Positions 17,195 to 26,309 of a stretch of DNA of 64,000 bases are shown here, in pieces. Positions within the stretch are counted from its first letter, which is position 1. Each line of letters begins with the position of its first letter. The notes under the pieces were generated by a model, which saw nothing but the letters and a program-made list of their open reading frames with translations, was not told where the DNA came from and ran no database searches. Both the position numbers and the translations under genes were made by a program. The DNA lies in contig CBFDBO010000007.1 in assembly GCA_965603075.1 (NCBI GenBank), positions 62,001 through 126,000 of the forward strand, in the 5' to 3' direction. The stretch is from JABJOR01 sp965603075. Its GTDB lineage: Bacteria > Pseudomonadota > Alphaproteobacteria > Rhodospirillales > Casp-alpha2.

Positions 17195-18298
17195 ATGGAA
17201 AACAATATTGAATCCCTTGAGAGCCTTGTTCGGCTAAGCAAAGAGACGACGTCTGAAGGACGTTCTGAGCTTTTGCACGAAATTACGGATTTGTTCCTCG
17301 ATAACAATGATTCCCATAGTGATCAGGAAATCGCTTATTTTGGCGAAATTATGGGTGCCCTTGCATCGCAAGCCCCTGTTGGTGATCGTCAACATATGGC
17401 TTTGTCTGTAGCAGATATAGAGCGCACACCACGGGACTTGGCTATTACACTGGCCAATGATGATGAAATTACCGTGGCGATGCCTGTTTTGTCCAAAAGC
17501 ACAGTTTTATCTAATGATGATTTAGTGCAGATTATCAAACAGCAATCCCAGGATCACTTATTGGCGATTTCCACCCGTGAAATTGTACCAGAATCCGTTG
17601 CTGATGCCCTTGTCGAGCGTGGGAATGATGAAGTTTTGGATACCTTGGCGGATAATGAGGGGGCTGTTTTATCCGATACCACTATGGAAACCATGGTCAG
17701 CAATTCTACTAATCCGGGCGATATTGCTAAAATGCTAGCCTCAAGAGCCGATACAGCCCCGGAAATGGTGCAAAAAATGATTGAACATGTTTCTGTTTCC
17801 GTTCGTTCTTATGTCGAGCAAAATCGGGCTGAATTATCAGAAGATCAAATTTCTTCCATGCTTAGCGAAGCCCAATCGTGGGCGGTCAATAAATCCATCG
17901 ATGACCAAAAAGAGACAGCTTTCTCATTTATTGAACGAAAAGATAAATTAGGGCTATTGAATCCTAAGTTATTGATAAGATTGATTAGAACAACAGAGGT
18001 TGAAAAATTTATTGCCGGTATATCGCGCATGGCGTCCATCGATCATGAAATGGCGAGAAAAACCATATTTGATAAGGCGGGCGAGAAATTAGCCGTGATC
18101 TGTAAATCACAAGAAATGTCACCAGAAGAATTTCTGACACTGTACGATTTGACTAATTTTGATCACTCAAGAACCGATCAGGACCGTAAAGAGATTCAAG
18201 GTGTGTATGGCCGTATGGAAAGCGAAGCAGCCCAACGGGCTTTAAGATTCTTGAGAACTCGTTCTGGGCTTCAGAAAAAATTAGATGTGATGCCTTAA
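17195..18298 (+). CDS. DUF2336 domain protein
   Basis: A 367-residue soluble helical protein. The region from about residue 10 to 220 has the repeated HEAT-like helix pairs of DUF2336 (RLSKETTSEGRSELLHEITD; DDLVQIIKQQSQDHLLAIS; VADALVERGNDEVLDTLADN), a family almost confined to Alphaproteobacteria and often found near motility or pilus genes. No catalytic motif is seen and no signal peptide is present, so it is cytosolic. It lies 25 bases after the second pseudopilin and is probably in the same transcript. Function unknown; a scaffold or regulator of the pilus machine is an inference from place only. Confidence 0.82.
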   Translation: MENNIESLESLVRLSKETTSEGRSELLHEITDLFLDNNDSHSDQEIAYFGEIMGALASQAPVGDRQHMALSVADIERTPRDLAITLANDDEITVAMPVLSKSTVLSNDDLVQIIKQQSQDHLLAISTREIVPESVADALVERGNDEVLDTLADNEGAVLSDTTMETMVSNSTNPGDIAKMLASRADTAPEMVQKMIEHVSVSVRSYVEQNRAELSEDQISSMLSEAQSWAVNKSIDDQKETAFSFIERKDKLGLLNPKLLIRLIRTTEVEKFIAGISRMASIDHEMARKTIFDKAGEKLAVICKSQEMSPEEFLTLYDLTNFDHSRTDQDRKEIQGVYGRMESEAAQRALRFLRTRSGLQKKLDVMP

Positions 18299-18416
18299 AT
18301 CACACCAAAGCAAGACGAGACGTTATTTATAACAACGCTTTAGAGTAAATTTTTTAAGGGGCGTTAGAGAATAATACTTTAATGAATTGATGTATGAGGA
18401 AAGAAAAGTTGAGAAA

Positions 18417-18782
18417 TTATAGTCTGTTTGGTTTAGCAAACTTAAAAAGTCTAGCCATTTCCTCGTCTTTGGCGGTGATGGGGATTAGAAACCTTAATCC
18501 AATTTCACCAGGCCTTACCCAAGCAACGGTGCACCTGCGTATCTCATTGAATTTATTGATTTTTAGGTCAACTTCGATACCGATTTCAAGCTCGATATTA
18601 GCGCGAACCTTAACGCCGCTTTCAGAAATATCGCTAACGGAACATTCGATGGGGCGGCCATTATCTTCATAAACAACACCCCCGAAAATAGTTCTTCGAC
18701 GGATATCTTTACGTTGGTTATCATTATTTTCAGTGTTTTCGTTCATAGCAGAAAGAGTATCTTTCAATTGAATAAGTTTCAA
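18417..18782 (-). CDS. PilZ-domain protein, possible cyclic-di-GMP receptor
   Basis: A 121-residue single-domain protein. The PilZ signature is partly present: RKDIRRR stands for the RxxxR arm, and SVSDISESGVKV for the D/NxSxxG strand, followed by VDLKINKFNEIRRCTVAWVRPGEI with the typical beta-barrel end LRFL. Such proteins bind cyclic di-GMP and adjust motility or pilus function. It is encoded on the opposite strand inside the Tad locus, convergent with the DUF2336 gene, and probably has its own promoter in the AT-rich 212-base spacer that it shares with cpaB. Confidence 0.82.
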   Translation of the reverse strand: MKLIQLKDTLSAMNENTENNDNQRKDIRRRTIFGGVVYEDNGRPIECSVSDISESGVKVRANIELEIGIEVDLKINKFNEIRRCTVAWVRPGEIGLRFLIPITAKDEEMARLFKFAKPNRL

Positions 18783-19003
18783 GATTAATGAATTCAGTAA
18801 AGTTTAATCAATTAGATATAGTATAAAATTGTTAAAAAACAGTGATTTAATAGTGCAAATAGTGATACATGACTATATGATGACAACGTATTGGAATCAG
18901 TAATAAAATGTTATCTTTTTTGTGTGATTTTTGTATTTAATTTTTGAATGTAATTATAGTTGACTAACAAGTAAGTTTTTAAGCCAAAGGGAATTTGCGG
19001 CAT

Positions 19004-20362
19004 ATGCGCATATTGATAATCGGTTTGGTCGTTCTAGCGTTAAGTGTTGCCGGGATCAGTACATATTTGATCCAGAGCTTCTCTACGCCTGAAGCCATAG
19101 ACGAATTAGAGAAAAAATCCAGACGTGCTGTTTATCACACGCTGGTTTCCCTCTATGGTCTGGAGCCGGGCGGTACATTAACCAAAGATAATATGGTGTG
19201 GCGAGAATGGCCCGAAGAAAGCTTGAGCGAGCATTATATTACGGTTGAAGAGGATGCAGAGCGTGATGAGCAATTCCAGGATGTTCTGGACAGCGTTGCC
19301 CGCAAATCTATTCAAGCCGGTGAGCCTATTTTACGATCTAAAATTTTCAAATCAGATGAAGCTGGGTTCCTTGCAGGGATTTTGGATAAGGGCACCCGTG
19401 CCATATCTTTACAGATTAATGAAAATACCGCCGTTGCCGGATTTATTTTGCCGGGCGACAGAGTTGATGTGTTGGTCGTGCACGGAAAAGGGCGCGAGGC
19501 CGTACAGAAAATACTAACGGCAAAAACAAAAGCCAAACTGCAAAACGAAACAAACAACGCTGACGATGATAACAATGCTGGCAATAATGCAGCGGAAGTG
19601 AAGGCGGAACCGTTAACCGTGTTGAACAGTACCACGGAAACTATTTTGGAAAATGTGTTGGTGCTGGCGGTAAATCAATCATTGGGTAAGGTCGAGGGCA
19701 ACACCATTGCAGGTAAGACCCTGACACTTCAGGTTAGCCCGAAAGAAGCCGAAATTTTAATGACCGCCCGAACACTAGGGACGATGAGCTTTGCTTTGCG
19801 TGCTCTTGCCTCACACCCCAGTGAAAAGGTTGCGATGGGTGACGATGGTGATGGTGACGGCAACGTTGTACAAAGTGAAAAAGCTGGTACTACCTCTGGT
19901 GCGTTTGTAGGGAAATCGTATATCCATGATGTCGACGTCAGTCCGTTTTTAACGGCGCTGACATCTGGCGCGTTAGAAGAAGAGTCCGAAGCGGAACGGC
20001 TTAAAATTGAAGAAGCTAAGAAGCTGTTAGAAAGTAAGCTCAAAGCCGAAATTGCTGAAGCGGAGCTTGCGGCTGCCAAAGCGGCGAATATTGCGGCAAT
20101 GGCAAAGAGCAATGTTGCTGAGGCGGAAGCAACTATTTCTAAGGCAAATGAAGAGGCCGCAGCTATTGCAAAACAAAATGAAGAACTTCTTCGTATGTTA
20201 CAAGAGCAAGCCGCGAAAAATAACGAGCCAGACGTTGTGATCCAGAAAATCATCACACCCGTAGCTAAACCGGTCGTTAAACCTGTTGTTGTGGAAGAGC
20301 CGACTGTCATTACGATTTACCGTGGTGGCTCCAGAAAAACCGAAGAGATAGAATTCAAATGA
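19004..20362 (+). CDS. cpaB: Flp pilus assembly protein CpaB with extended coiled-coil tail
   Basis: Periplasmic, membrane-anchored Tad component (RcpC family) that supports the secretin. An N-terminal helix (MRILIIGLVVLALSVAGIS) is followed by a SAF-like domain (about 45-150, GGTLTKDNMVWREWP and IQAGEPILRSKI) and the CpaB domain with PGDRVDVLVVHGKG (about 145-158). From about residue 320 to 405 there is an Ala/Glu/Lys-rich coiled coil, followed by a Val/Pro-rich end; typical CpaB proteins stop well before this. The longest frame begins with TTG at 18995, but AAAGGGA at 18986-18992 is better spaced from the ATG at 19004. The stop overlaps the cpaC start. Confidence 0.88.
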   Translation: MRILIIGLVVLALSVAGISTYLIQSFSTPEAIDELEKKSRRAVYHTLVSLYGLEPGGTLTKDNMVWREWPEESLSEHYITVEEDAERDEQFQDVLDSVARKSIQAGEPILRSKIFKSDEAGFLAGILDKGTRAISLQINENTAVAGFILPGDRVDVLVVHGKGREAVQKILTAKTKAKLQNETNNADDDNNAGNNAAEVKAEPLTVLNSTTETILENVLVLAVNQSLGKVEGNTIAGKTLTLQVSPKEAEILMTARTLGTMSFALRALASHPSEKVAMGDDGDGDGNVVQSEKAGTTSGAFVGKSYIHDVDVSPFLTALTSGALEEESEAERLKIEEAKKLLESKLKAEIAEAELAAAKAANIAAMAKSNVAEAEATISKANEEAAAIAKQNEELLRMLQEQAAKNNEPDVVIQKIITPVAKPVVKPVVVEEPTVITIYRGGSRKTEEIEFK

Positions 20363-21780
20363 GTGGAATGAAACACATACACGCTACATTGGCGATTTTT
20401 CTTGTGACAAGCCTCGTGTTTTTGTCCGGTTTTGCCATGCCAGATGCATCCGCACAGGAAGTCCCTCAATCACCTTCCATTTCTTTGGGTGATCCCACAA
20501 CGAAAGTGAATGCCACGAGTGTTGAAACGGTCATTAATGCAACACTGAACAAATTAATCATTTTCAATTTATCAGAACCCGCCGTTGATATACACCTTGG
20601 GCAAGAAGCTATTGCCGATGTCCGGGTTAATCCAAAAGATCAAATGCAGGTCTTTATTGAACCCCATAGCATTGGTTCAACCAATATCTTGTTTACCAAT
20701 AAAGAGGGTGATCTGATTGAACGGCTTATTGTCAATGTGGGAACGGACGCAGAAGAATTACGTCAGGCATTGAAGATCTTATTGCCCGATGAGAGTATCA
20801 GTCTTGAAGTCCATGGCGATAGTATCTTTCTAACGGGTGATGTGAAGTCCGCATCAGCGTCAGCCAGTGCCATGCAAATCGCCGAACGTTTTGTTGAAGA
20901 CCCGGCAAATTTGATCAATATGCTTACCATTGTCGGCTCACAACAGGTCATCATTCAGGTCCGTGTATCTGAAATGGACCGATCCATGAAAAAAGATCTG
21001 GATGTGGGTTTAACGGGTAATTTCAATCAAAGTAATACGGCATTGAGCTTTACGACCCTTACGCCTTCTGTAACCGATGCTTTTGTCTCTGGTGGTACCA
21101 TTACCAATTTATTGGGCGGCATTGATTCTATATCCTTTGATGTGTTGGAAAGCCAAAGCATGATTAAGACTTTGGCTGAACCAACGCTGACGGCCTTGTC
21201 CGGTGAAACAGCGACCTTTACATCGGGTGGTGAAACGCCCGTACGCACGGGGACGGATGATGCGGGTGACGCGGTCTACGAATTGGCCGATTATGGTATT
21301 CTTCTTGAATTCACCCCCGTGGTTCTGGAGAAAGGGATGATCAGTTTAAATGTATCAACAACCGTGAGCGAGGTTGATACGACAACGGTCAGCGGTCAGA
21401 CAGGTTTCCTCACTAAATCAACAGAGACAACGGTCAATTTGCCAAGCGGTGGCTCGATGATGATTTCTGGCTTATTGCAAGATAATGCGAGTGACGCGGT
21501 TTCTGGATTTCCTTTCCTTAAAGATTTACCCATCTTAGGGGCTTTGTTTAGAAGCACATCATTCCAACGAGATGAAACAGAGCTTGTCATTACCGTCACA
21601 GCTTATCTGGCTGAACCAACCGGGAATAATAACCCGCTTAAGGTTCCTACGGATGGATTTAAGCCTGCCAGCGATATTGATTTGTACCTTCTAGGCCGAT
21701 TGCACAAAGAGTATGGTAAAGGCAAAAGAGAATTTTGGGCTGATTCCTTAAATGGACCCTTTGGATATATCATGAAATGA
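20359..21780 (+). CDS. cpaC: Tad pilus outer-membrane secretin CpaC/RcpA
   Basis: Outer-membrane pore through which the Flp pilus is extruded. A Sec signal peptide (HATLAIFLVTSLVFLSG, ending near DASAQ at about 33) is followed by an N-terminal secretin domain (about 50-115), a BON-like domain (about 117-175, SISLEVHGDSIFLTGDV) and the C-terminal secretin domain (about 240-430, with LAEPTLTALSGETATFTSGG and VSGFPFLKDLPILGALFR). The length of 473 residues is normal. It overlaps cpaB by four bases (ATGA), so the two are translationally coupled. The GspAB-like pair upstream may assist its insertion. Confidence 0.94.
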   Translation: MSGMKHIHATLAIFLVTSLVFLSGFAMPDASAQEVPQSPSISLGDPTTKVNATSVETVINATLNKLIIFNLSEPAVDIHLGQEAIADVRVNPKDQMQVFIEPHSIGSTNILFTNKEGDLIERLIVNVGTDAEELRQALKILLPDESISLEVHGDSIFLTGDVKSASASASAMQIAERFVEDPANLINMLTIVGSQQVIIQVRVSEMDRSMKKDLDVGLTGNFNQSNTALSFTTLTPSVTDAFVSGGTITNLLGGIDSISFDVLESQSMIKTLAEPTLTALSGETATFTSGGETPVRTGTDDAGDAVYELADYGILLEFTPVVLEKGMISLNVSTTVSEVDTTTVSGQTGFLTKSTETTVNLPSGGSMMISGLLQDNASDAVSGFPFLKDLPILGALFRSTSFQRDETELVITVTAYLAEPTGNNNPLKVPTDGFKPASDIDLYLLGRLHKEYGKGKREFWADSLNGPFGYIMK

Positions 21781-21787
21781 TGATGTC

Positions 21788-22438
21788 ATGAAAAATGTAA
21801 TAAAACAGACAGTTACCTTCCTTCGATCAGCCTTCGTGATCCCGGCCTTGGTATTGGGTATGGCGTTCGGGCTGGTGGCATGTGAAGTACCAAAAACGAC
21901 CTCTGATTATAGAGAGGATCACAACGTCACGGTGATTGAAGAAACAATCTCTATGGAGATCTCTGGTTTGTTGATTGATGAGTTATCGGGCGCTGTTTTC
22001 AGCGACCTTATGCATGAGTATCACACGCGCGCCAAAAGCTCTATTACCATCGAAGTTCGGCGTTTTGGTCAGGCAGATGTCGATATAAATAATAGCGTAT
22101 CGATTATTAATGATGCTTTGATAAAAGCCGGGGTTAGTGCGCGAAATGCTGTTGTTCTAGAATCCCCTGCGGGTGATAATCTAAACGCTGTTATCTCCTT
22201 TACCGTCTATACAGCCCAGGTGCCTGAATGCGAAGACTGGACGTCAGGCACTTTTTCAAAATGGTCTAACGCGACACACTCTAATTTTGGTTGTTCCACA
22301 CAACGCAATATCGGTTTGATGGTAGCCAACCCAGGTGACTTAGTTTTATCTGAAACACGGAGTGGATTTTCTGGCATACGTGGTGCCGTTATCGTCAGGT
22401 CTCATACTGCCGGGGCTGCTGCCCCAGCGGCTAATTAA
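21788..22438 (+). CDS. cpaD: CpaD-type pilus assembly lipoprotein
   Basis: A 216-residue lipoprotein: N-terminal hydrophobic signal with lipobox LVAC near residue 29-32. The mature region contains ITIEVRRFGQADVDINNSV and ends with the family motif CSTQRNIGLMVANPGDLV, typical of CpaD. It probably sits at the outer membrane with the secretin. It starts seven bases after the cpaC stop. The function of CpaD in known Tad systems is support of secretin assembly; nothing unusual is seen here. Confidence 0.9.
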   Translation: MKNVIKQTVTFLRSAFVIPALVLGMAFGLVACEVPKTTSDYREDHNVTVIEETISMEISGLLIDELSGAVFSDLMHEYHTRAKSSITIEVRRFGQADVDINNSVSIINDALIKAGVSARNAVVLESPAGDNLNAVISFTVYTAQVPECEDWTSGTFSKWSNATHSNFGCSTQRNIGLMVANPGDLVLSETRSGFSGIRGAVIVRSHTAGAAAPAAN

Positions 22439-22455
22439 TAGAGGGTAGGGCAACA

Positions 22456-23649
22456 GTGATACTCAGAATTACAATTGGTGGATATCCCTACACACAGGAA
22501 ACCATGGACGCTATGGAAGTCCTGCGCGGTGACCGTCTCTTATTTCGCAGTGAGTTTGAGATTAACGCCGGTGGTATCGATGTTGCTGTTTCATCATTAC
22601 AACAACGCAAAACACCGTCGTTGCTTATCGTGGAAATGGATGTTTCCCGGGAATCATTTTTCGATAAGCTAGAAGAATTGGCTTTTGTTTGTGATCCTGA
22701 TACTCGGTTGATTTTAATCTCAAACCATAATGATATCGAACTGTTTCAAGAACTGATTAAAAATGGTGTCAGTGATTATTTGGTTGGCCCTGTTAGCGCT
22801 GAAAAGTTACGTGAGTCTATTACCAAAGTTTATAAGGGCCACGATAACGACACAGACGGAAAGCTAATTGCTTTTTATGGTCTGTCTGGCGGTGCTGGTA
22901 ACAGTGTTATTGCTCATAATACCGCCCGTGAGTTGGCTAAACTTTATGATAAAAAATCAATTATTGTTGATATGGATATCAGTTTTGGTACGGCGGCTTT
23001 AAATTTCAACGTGCAGCCTCGCCAAACAATTATCGATGCTTTGTCACAATCGGGTAAGTTAGAAAGCGAATTGCTGGATCAGTATTTGATTGCTGGGGCA
23101 GATAACGTTTCTATTTTGGCTTCGCCGGCATCCTTAAATGTCGGTATGCAAATTACCCATAATCAATTTGACCAATTACTCAGTGCCGTTAAACCCATGG
23201 CAGATTATGTTATTTTGGACTTGCCGCACGTATGGTCAACTTGGATTAGCGATGGGTTGGCCGCCGCCGATGAGGTTGTGTTGGTTGGTAGGCCAGATTT
23301 AACCAATCTGCGTAATGCAAAAAATGTGATCGAATTTATAGGCCCCAAACGGGGGGTGGATGCACCGACAAGATTGGTTTTAAACCAAATAGGCGCGTCC
23401 AAAAAATCAGAGCTGTCAGACAAAGAATTCAAGGATGCGGTGGCATTGAAACCATCCGCAATGATCCCCTACGATTCAGAACTGTTTGGACGGTCGCTTA
23501 ATAATGGTGAATTGTTGGCAAAGGTTGCTGCAAAAAGCAAACCCGTTGCCGCGATTGTTGAGCTTGTAAAGCAAATCGGTGGTGAGCAAGTACAAGAAGA
23601 TGATAATCGCTCCTTTTTCCAAAAATTCAAAAGTGAAAAAAAAGAATAA
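22456..23649 (+). CDS. cpaE: CpaE/TadZ pilus localisation protein with degenerate P loop
   Basis: Cytosolic polar-localisation factor of Tad pili, with an N-terminal receiver-like domain (about 1-125, LILISNHNDIELFQELIKNG) that lacks a normal phospho-Asp set, and a ParA/MinD-like domain (about 135-380). The P loop at residues 142-150 reads GLSGGAGNS in place of the usual KGGxGxT/S pattern, so the signature Lys is missing, while downstream motifs (IIVDMDISFGT, DYVILDLPH) are kept. Start is GTG with AGAGGGTAGGG upstream. ATP hydrolysis is therefore doubtful, in line with the atypical P loops reported for TadZ proteins. Confidence 0.88.
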   Translation: MILRITIGGYPYTQETMDAMEVLRGDRLLFRSEFEINAGGIDVAVSSLQQRKTPSLLIVEMDVSRESFFDKLEELAFVCDPDTRLILISNHNDIELFQELIKNGVSDYLVGPVSAEKLRESITKVYKGHDNDTDGKLIAFYGLSGGAGNSVIAHNTARELAKLYDKKSIIVDMDISFGTAALNFNVQPRQTIIDALSQSGKLESELLDQYLIAGADNVSILASPASLNVGMQITHNQFDQLLSAVKPMADYVILDLPHVWSTWISDGLAAADEVVLVGRPDLTNLRNAKNVIEFIGPKRGVDAPTRLVLNQIGASKKSELSDKEFKDAVALKPSAMIPYDSELFGRSLNNGELLAKVAAKSKPVAAIVELVKQIGGEQVQEDDNRSFFQKFKSEKKE

Positions 23650-23685
23650 CGATTTAATTAATGACAAAATTATAGGAATTGCAGA

Positions 23686-25311
23686 ATGTTTGGAAGACGT
23701 GGTTCACAACCACCAAAGGAAAGCCCAGCCCCTGCACCAGCGCCGGTTGCCCAACCAGAAGCTGAGCCTATTGTGTCGTCTGAAGCTCAGCCAGGAGAAA
23801 CACTTGTTGATGCTCAACCCGATGCACAAATAGAGATACCAGATGATTCTATGGTCACGGACAGTGAAGGGGGCCTTCATGAGAAAGCCGCCCCTGTCGT
23901 ACAGGAACCGATCGCAGAAAAACCAACACCCGCCTTAGAAAGCACAGAAAACACAACGTCCGCTTTATTCGCCGAACAGAAATCTGATTTTGCCGAAGAA
24001 GAGGAAGAGGAAGAGCAGCGTAAACCAACGGACGCGGAAAGCAATCGGCTCGCCGATATTAAGATCACCGTTTTTAATGATTTGCTTGAAGCTGTTGATT
24101 TATCGGAACTAACCAAATTGGAAACCACGGCGGTTCGGGAAGAAATTTCCGATATGACGGCTGAAATTATCAGCATGCGTCGATTGGTGTTAAGCGTGCA
24201 AGAGCAACAACAAGTCGTCGCTGATATTTGCAATGATATTCTTGGTCTCGGACCGCTTGAGCCATTGATTGAACGTGATGGCATCGCCGATATTATGGTC
24301 AATGGTGCGGGACAGGTTTTTATCGAAGTTGGTGGCAAAATCGAACTGACGGATATTAAATTTCGCGACAATGCCCAATTGATGAATATCTGCCAGCGCA
24401 TTGTGACCGCGGTTGGCCGGCGTGTTGATAGTTCCAGTCCTATATGTGACGCGCGCCTTTTAGATGGTTCTCGTGTCAACGTAATTGCGCCGCCTCTGGC
24501 TATTGATGGGGCGTGTCTGACCATTCGTAAATTCTCTAAAGAGAAATTGACGTTCAAAGATCTCATAAATTTTGGCAGTATCACACCTGAATTGGGCCAA
24601 GTTCTCGAAGTGATCTCGGCAATCCGAGCAAATATTTTGATTTCTGGCGGTACGGGTTCGGGTAAAACAACCCTGTTGAATTTGATGACGGCCTATATTG
24701 ATCCGGGTGAACGTATTATCACGTGTGAAGATTCTGCCGAACTTCAATTACAACAACCGCACGTGGTGCGCCTTGAAACCCGTCCACCCAATCTTGAAGG
24801 TGCGGGTGAGGTTACCATGCGTGATTTGGTAAAAAACTGTCTACGTATGCGTCCAGAACGTATCGTGGTTGGTGAGGTTCGTGGACCGGAAGCCTTTGAT
24901 CTCTTACAAGCCATGAATACAGGTCACGATGGCTCCATGGGCACTATTCACGCCAACACCCCGCGCGAAGCCCTCAGTCGTGTTGAAAACATGATCGCCA
25001 TGGGGGGGTATAACCTTCCCCAGAAGGCCGTTCGCGAGCAAATTTCTGGCGCTGTAAACGTGGTTATTCAGGCCCAACGTCTACGCGATGGTTCTCGTCG
25101 AATTACCCACGTTACGGAAATTATCGGCATGGAAGGTGATCTTATTACCTTGCAAGATTTATGTCTGTTTGAAATCGATGGTGAAGATGAGAACGGCAAA
25201 ATTTTAGGTCAGCATCGTTTCACCGGTGTGCGTCCTCATTTCTGGGATAAAGCCCGCTACTTTGGATTGGAACAAAAGCTGGCATCCGCACTGAACATGT
25301 TTGGATCATAA
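23686..25311 (+). CDS. cpaF: Tad secretion ATPase CpaF/TadA
   Basis: Hexameric VirB11/GspE-type ATPase that powers Flp pilus assembly and, in some systems, retraction. The N-terminal 110 residues are a Pro/Ala/Gln/Glu-rich low-complexity extension that ends in an acidic run of Glu. The conserved part follows, with Walker A ISGGTGSGKTTLLN near residue 320-330, the Asp box (ITCEDSAELQLQQPHVVRLE), the Walker B-type IVVGEVRGPEA and the His box GHDGSMGTIHAN. The length is 541 residues, longer than usual because of the N-terminal extension. The stop TAA overlaps the space before tadB by one base only. Confidence 0.95.
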   Translation: MFGRRGSQPPKESPAPAPAPVAQPEAEPIVSSEAQPGETLVDAQPDAQIEIPDDSMVTDSEGGLHEKAAPVVQEPIAEKPTPALESTENTTSALFAEQKSDFAEEEEEEEQRKPTDAESNRLADIKITVFNDLLEAVDLSELTKLETTAVREEISDMTAEIISMRRLVLSVQEQQQVVADICNDILGLGPLEPLIERDGIADIMVNGAGQVFIEVGGKIELTDIKFRDNAQLMNICQRIVTAVGRRVDSSSPICDARLLDGSRVNVIAPPLAIDGACLTIRKFSKEKLTFKDLINFGSITPELGQVLEVISAIRANILISGGTGSGKTTLLNLMTAYIDPGERIITCEDSAELQLQQPHVVRLETRPPNLEGAGEVTMRDLVKNCLRMRPERIVVGEVRGPEAFDLLQAMNTGHDGSMGTIHANTPREALSRVENMIAMGGYNLPQKAVREQISGAVNVVIQAQRLRDGSRRITHVTEIIGMEGDLITLQDLCLFEIDGEDENGKILGQHRFTGVRPHFWDKARYFGLEQKLASALNMFGS

Positions 25312-25312
25312 T

Positions 25313-26296
25313 ATGATCAAACAACAAGTACTGATGATTATTATCACCTCGGGCGTTTTAATGTTCTTGCTCGGCAGTGTGGTTATTATGATCGCTATTG
25401 TTCAACGTCCCAAGCAGATACTTAAAAAACGTATTCATTCGATTGGCTCTTTGGGAGAAAGTAATACCACCGATAAAACTGAATCGCGCCGGGCCAAAAG
25501 AATCCAGGACAAGATCAAACAACTTGAAGGCCGTAGCCAAAAGAAAAGCTTTATGGAGGGGGTTCATACCAGCATTCTACAAGCGGGCATTGATGTATCG
25601 CCAGCGACCTATTTTTTGTTCAGCGCTATATTTGCCCTTGTTGCTGCGCTTATTTATCTCGTCCTTGGTTTCCCCCCTGTTGGGGCAATTGGCGTTGTGT
25701 TAATTGGCGGTCTGCTCGTTCCTAAATTTCTTCTGTCTATCATGGCGGGTAAACGACAAAAGAAATTCACCGCCGAATTTGCCAATGCCACCGACTTGAT
25801 CGTACGCGGTATCCGTTCGGGGCTGCCTGTGAACGAATGTTTCAATGTGATTGCCCGAGAGTTCGAAGCCCCTTTGGGGGAGGAATTCCGATTGCTCGTC
25901 GAAGGGCAAAATTTGGGCATGACCATTGATAGCTTGATGGAAAAAGGCATCGAACGTATCCCCACATCGGAATACAAATTCTTTGCCATTGTTTTGCAAA
26001 TCCAACGCCAGACGGGTGGTAACTTGGCGGACACTTTGGCAAACTTGGCTGTTGTGCTTCGCGACCGCAAGAAGATGCGTGACAAGGCCCGTGCGATGGC
26101 CAGCGAAGCCATGGCATCAGCAGGTATTATTGCCTCGCTACCCTTTGCGGTGGCGCTCCTGCTCTCTGTTGTTAACCCCTCGTATCTGATGATTCTCTAT
26201 TACGAAGAAACAGGCAATTATATGGTTATTGGTGGGTTGTTTTGGATGTTTATTGGCACCATGGTCATGAAAAAAATGATTAACTTTAAGATGTGA
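25313..26296 (+). CDS. tadB: Tad platform protein TadB
   Basis: Inner-membrane platform protein of the GspF/T2SSF family that couples the ATPase to pilin addition. Hydrophobic helices are at the N-terminus (about 5-28), near 105-145 and at the C-terminal end. The T2SSF core lies in between (ATDLIVRGIRSGLPVNECF, and TGGNLADTLANLAVVLRDR). The longest frame begins with TTG at 25301 inside cpaF, but the ATG at 25313, one base after the cpaF stop, gives the expected N-terminus MIKQQVLMIIITSGV. It is probably translated by coupling since no clear ribosome site is visible. Confidence 0.92.
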   Translation: MIKQQVLMIIITSGVLMFLLGSVVIMIAIVQRPKQILKKRIHSIGSLGESNTTDKTESRRAKRIQDKIKQLEGRSQKKSFMEGVHTSILQAGIDVSPATYFLFSAIFALVAALIYLVLGFPPVGAIGVVLIGGLLVPKFLLSIMAGKRQKKFTAEFANATDLIVRGIRSGLPVNECFNVIAREFEAPLGEEFRLLVEGQNLGMTIDSLMEKGIERIPTSEYKFFAIVLQIQRQTGGNLADTLANLAVVLRDRKKMRDKARAMASEAMASAGIIASLPFAVALLLSVVNPSYLMILYYEETGNYMVIGGLFWMFIGTMVMKKMINFKM

Positions 26297-26309
26297 AGAT
26301 ACAGAAACA

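Noticed and set aside
25654..26112. Long minus-strand frames over tadB
   Set aside because: tadB is clearly coding on the plus strand; the opposite frames have no recognisable sequence or ribosome site.
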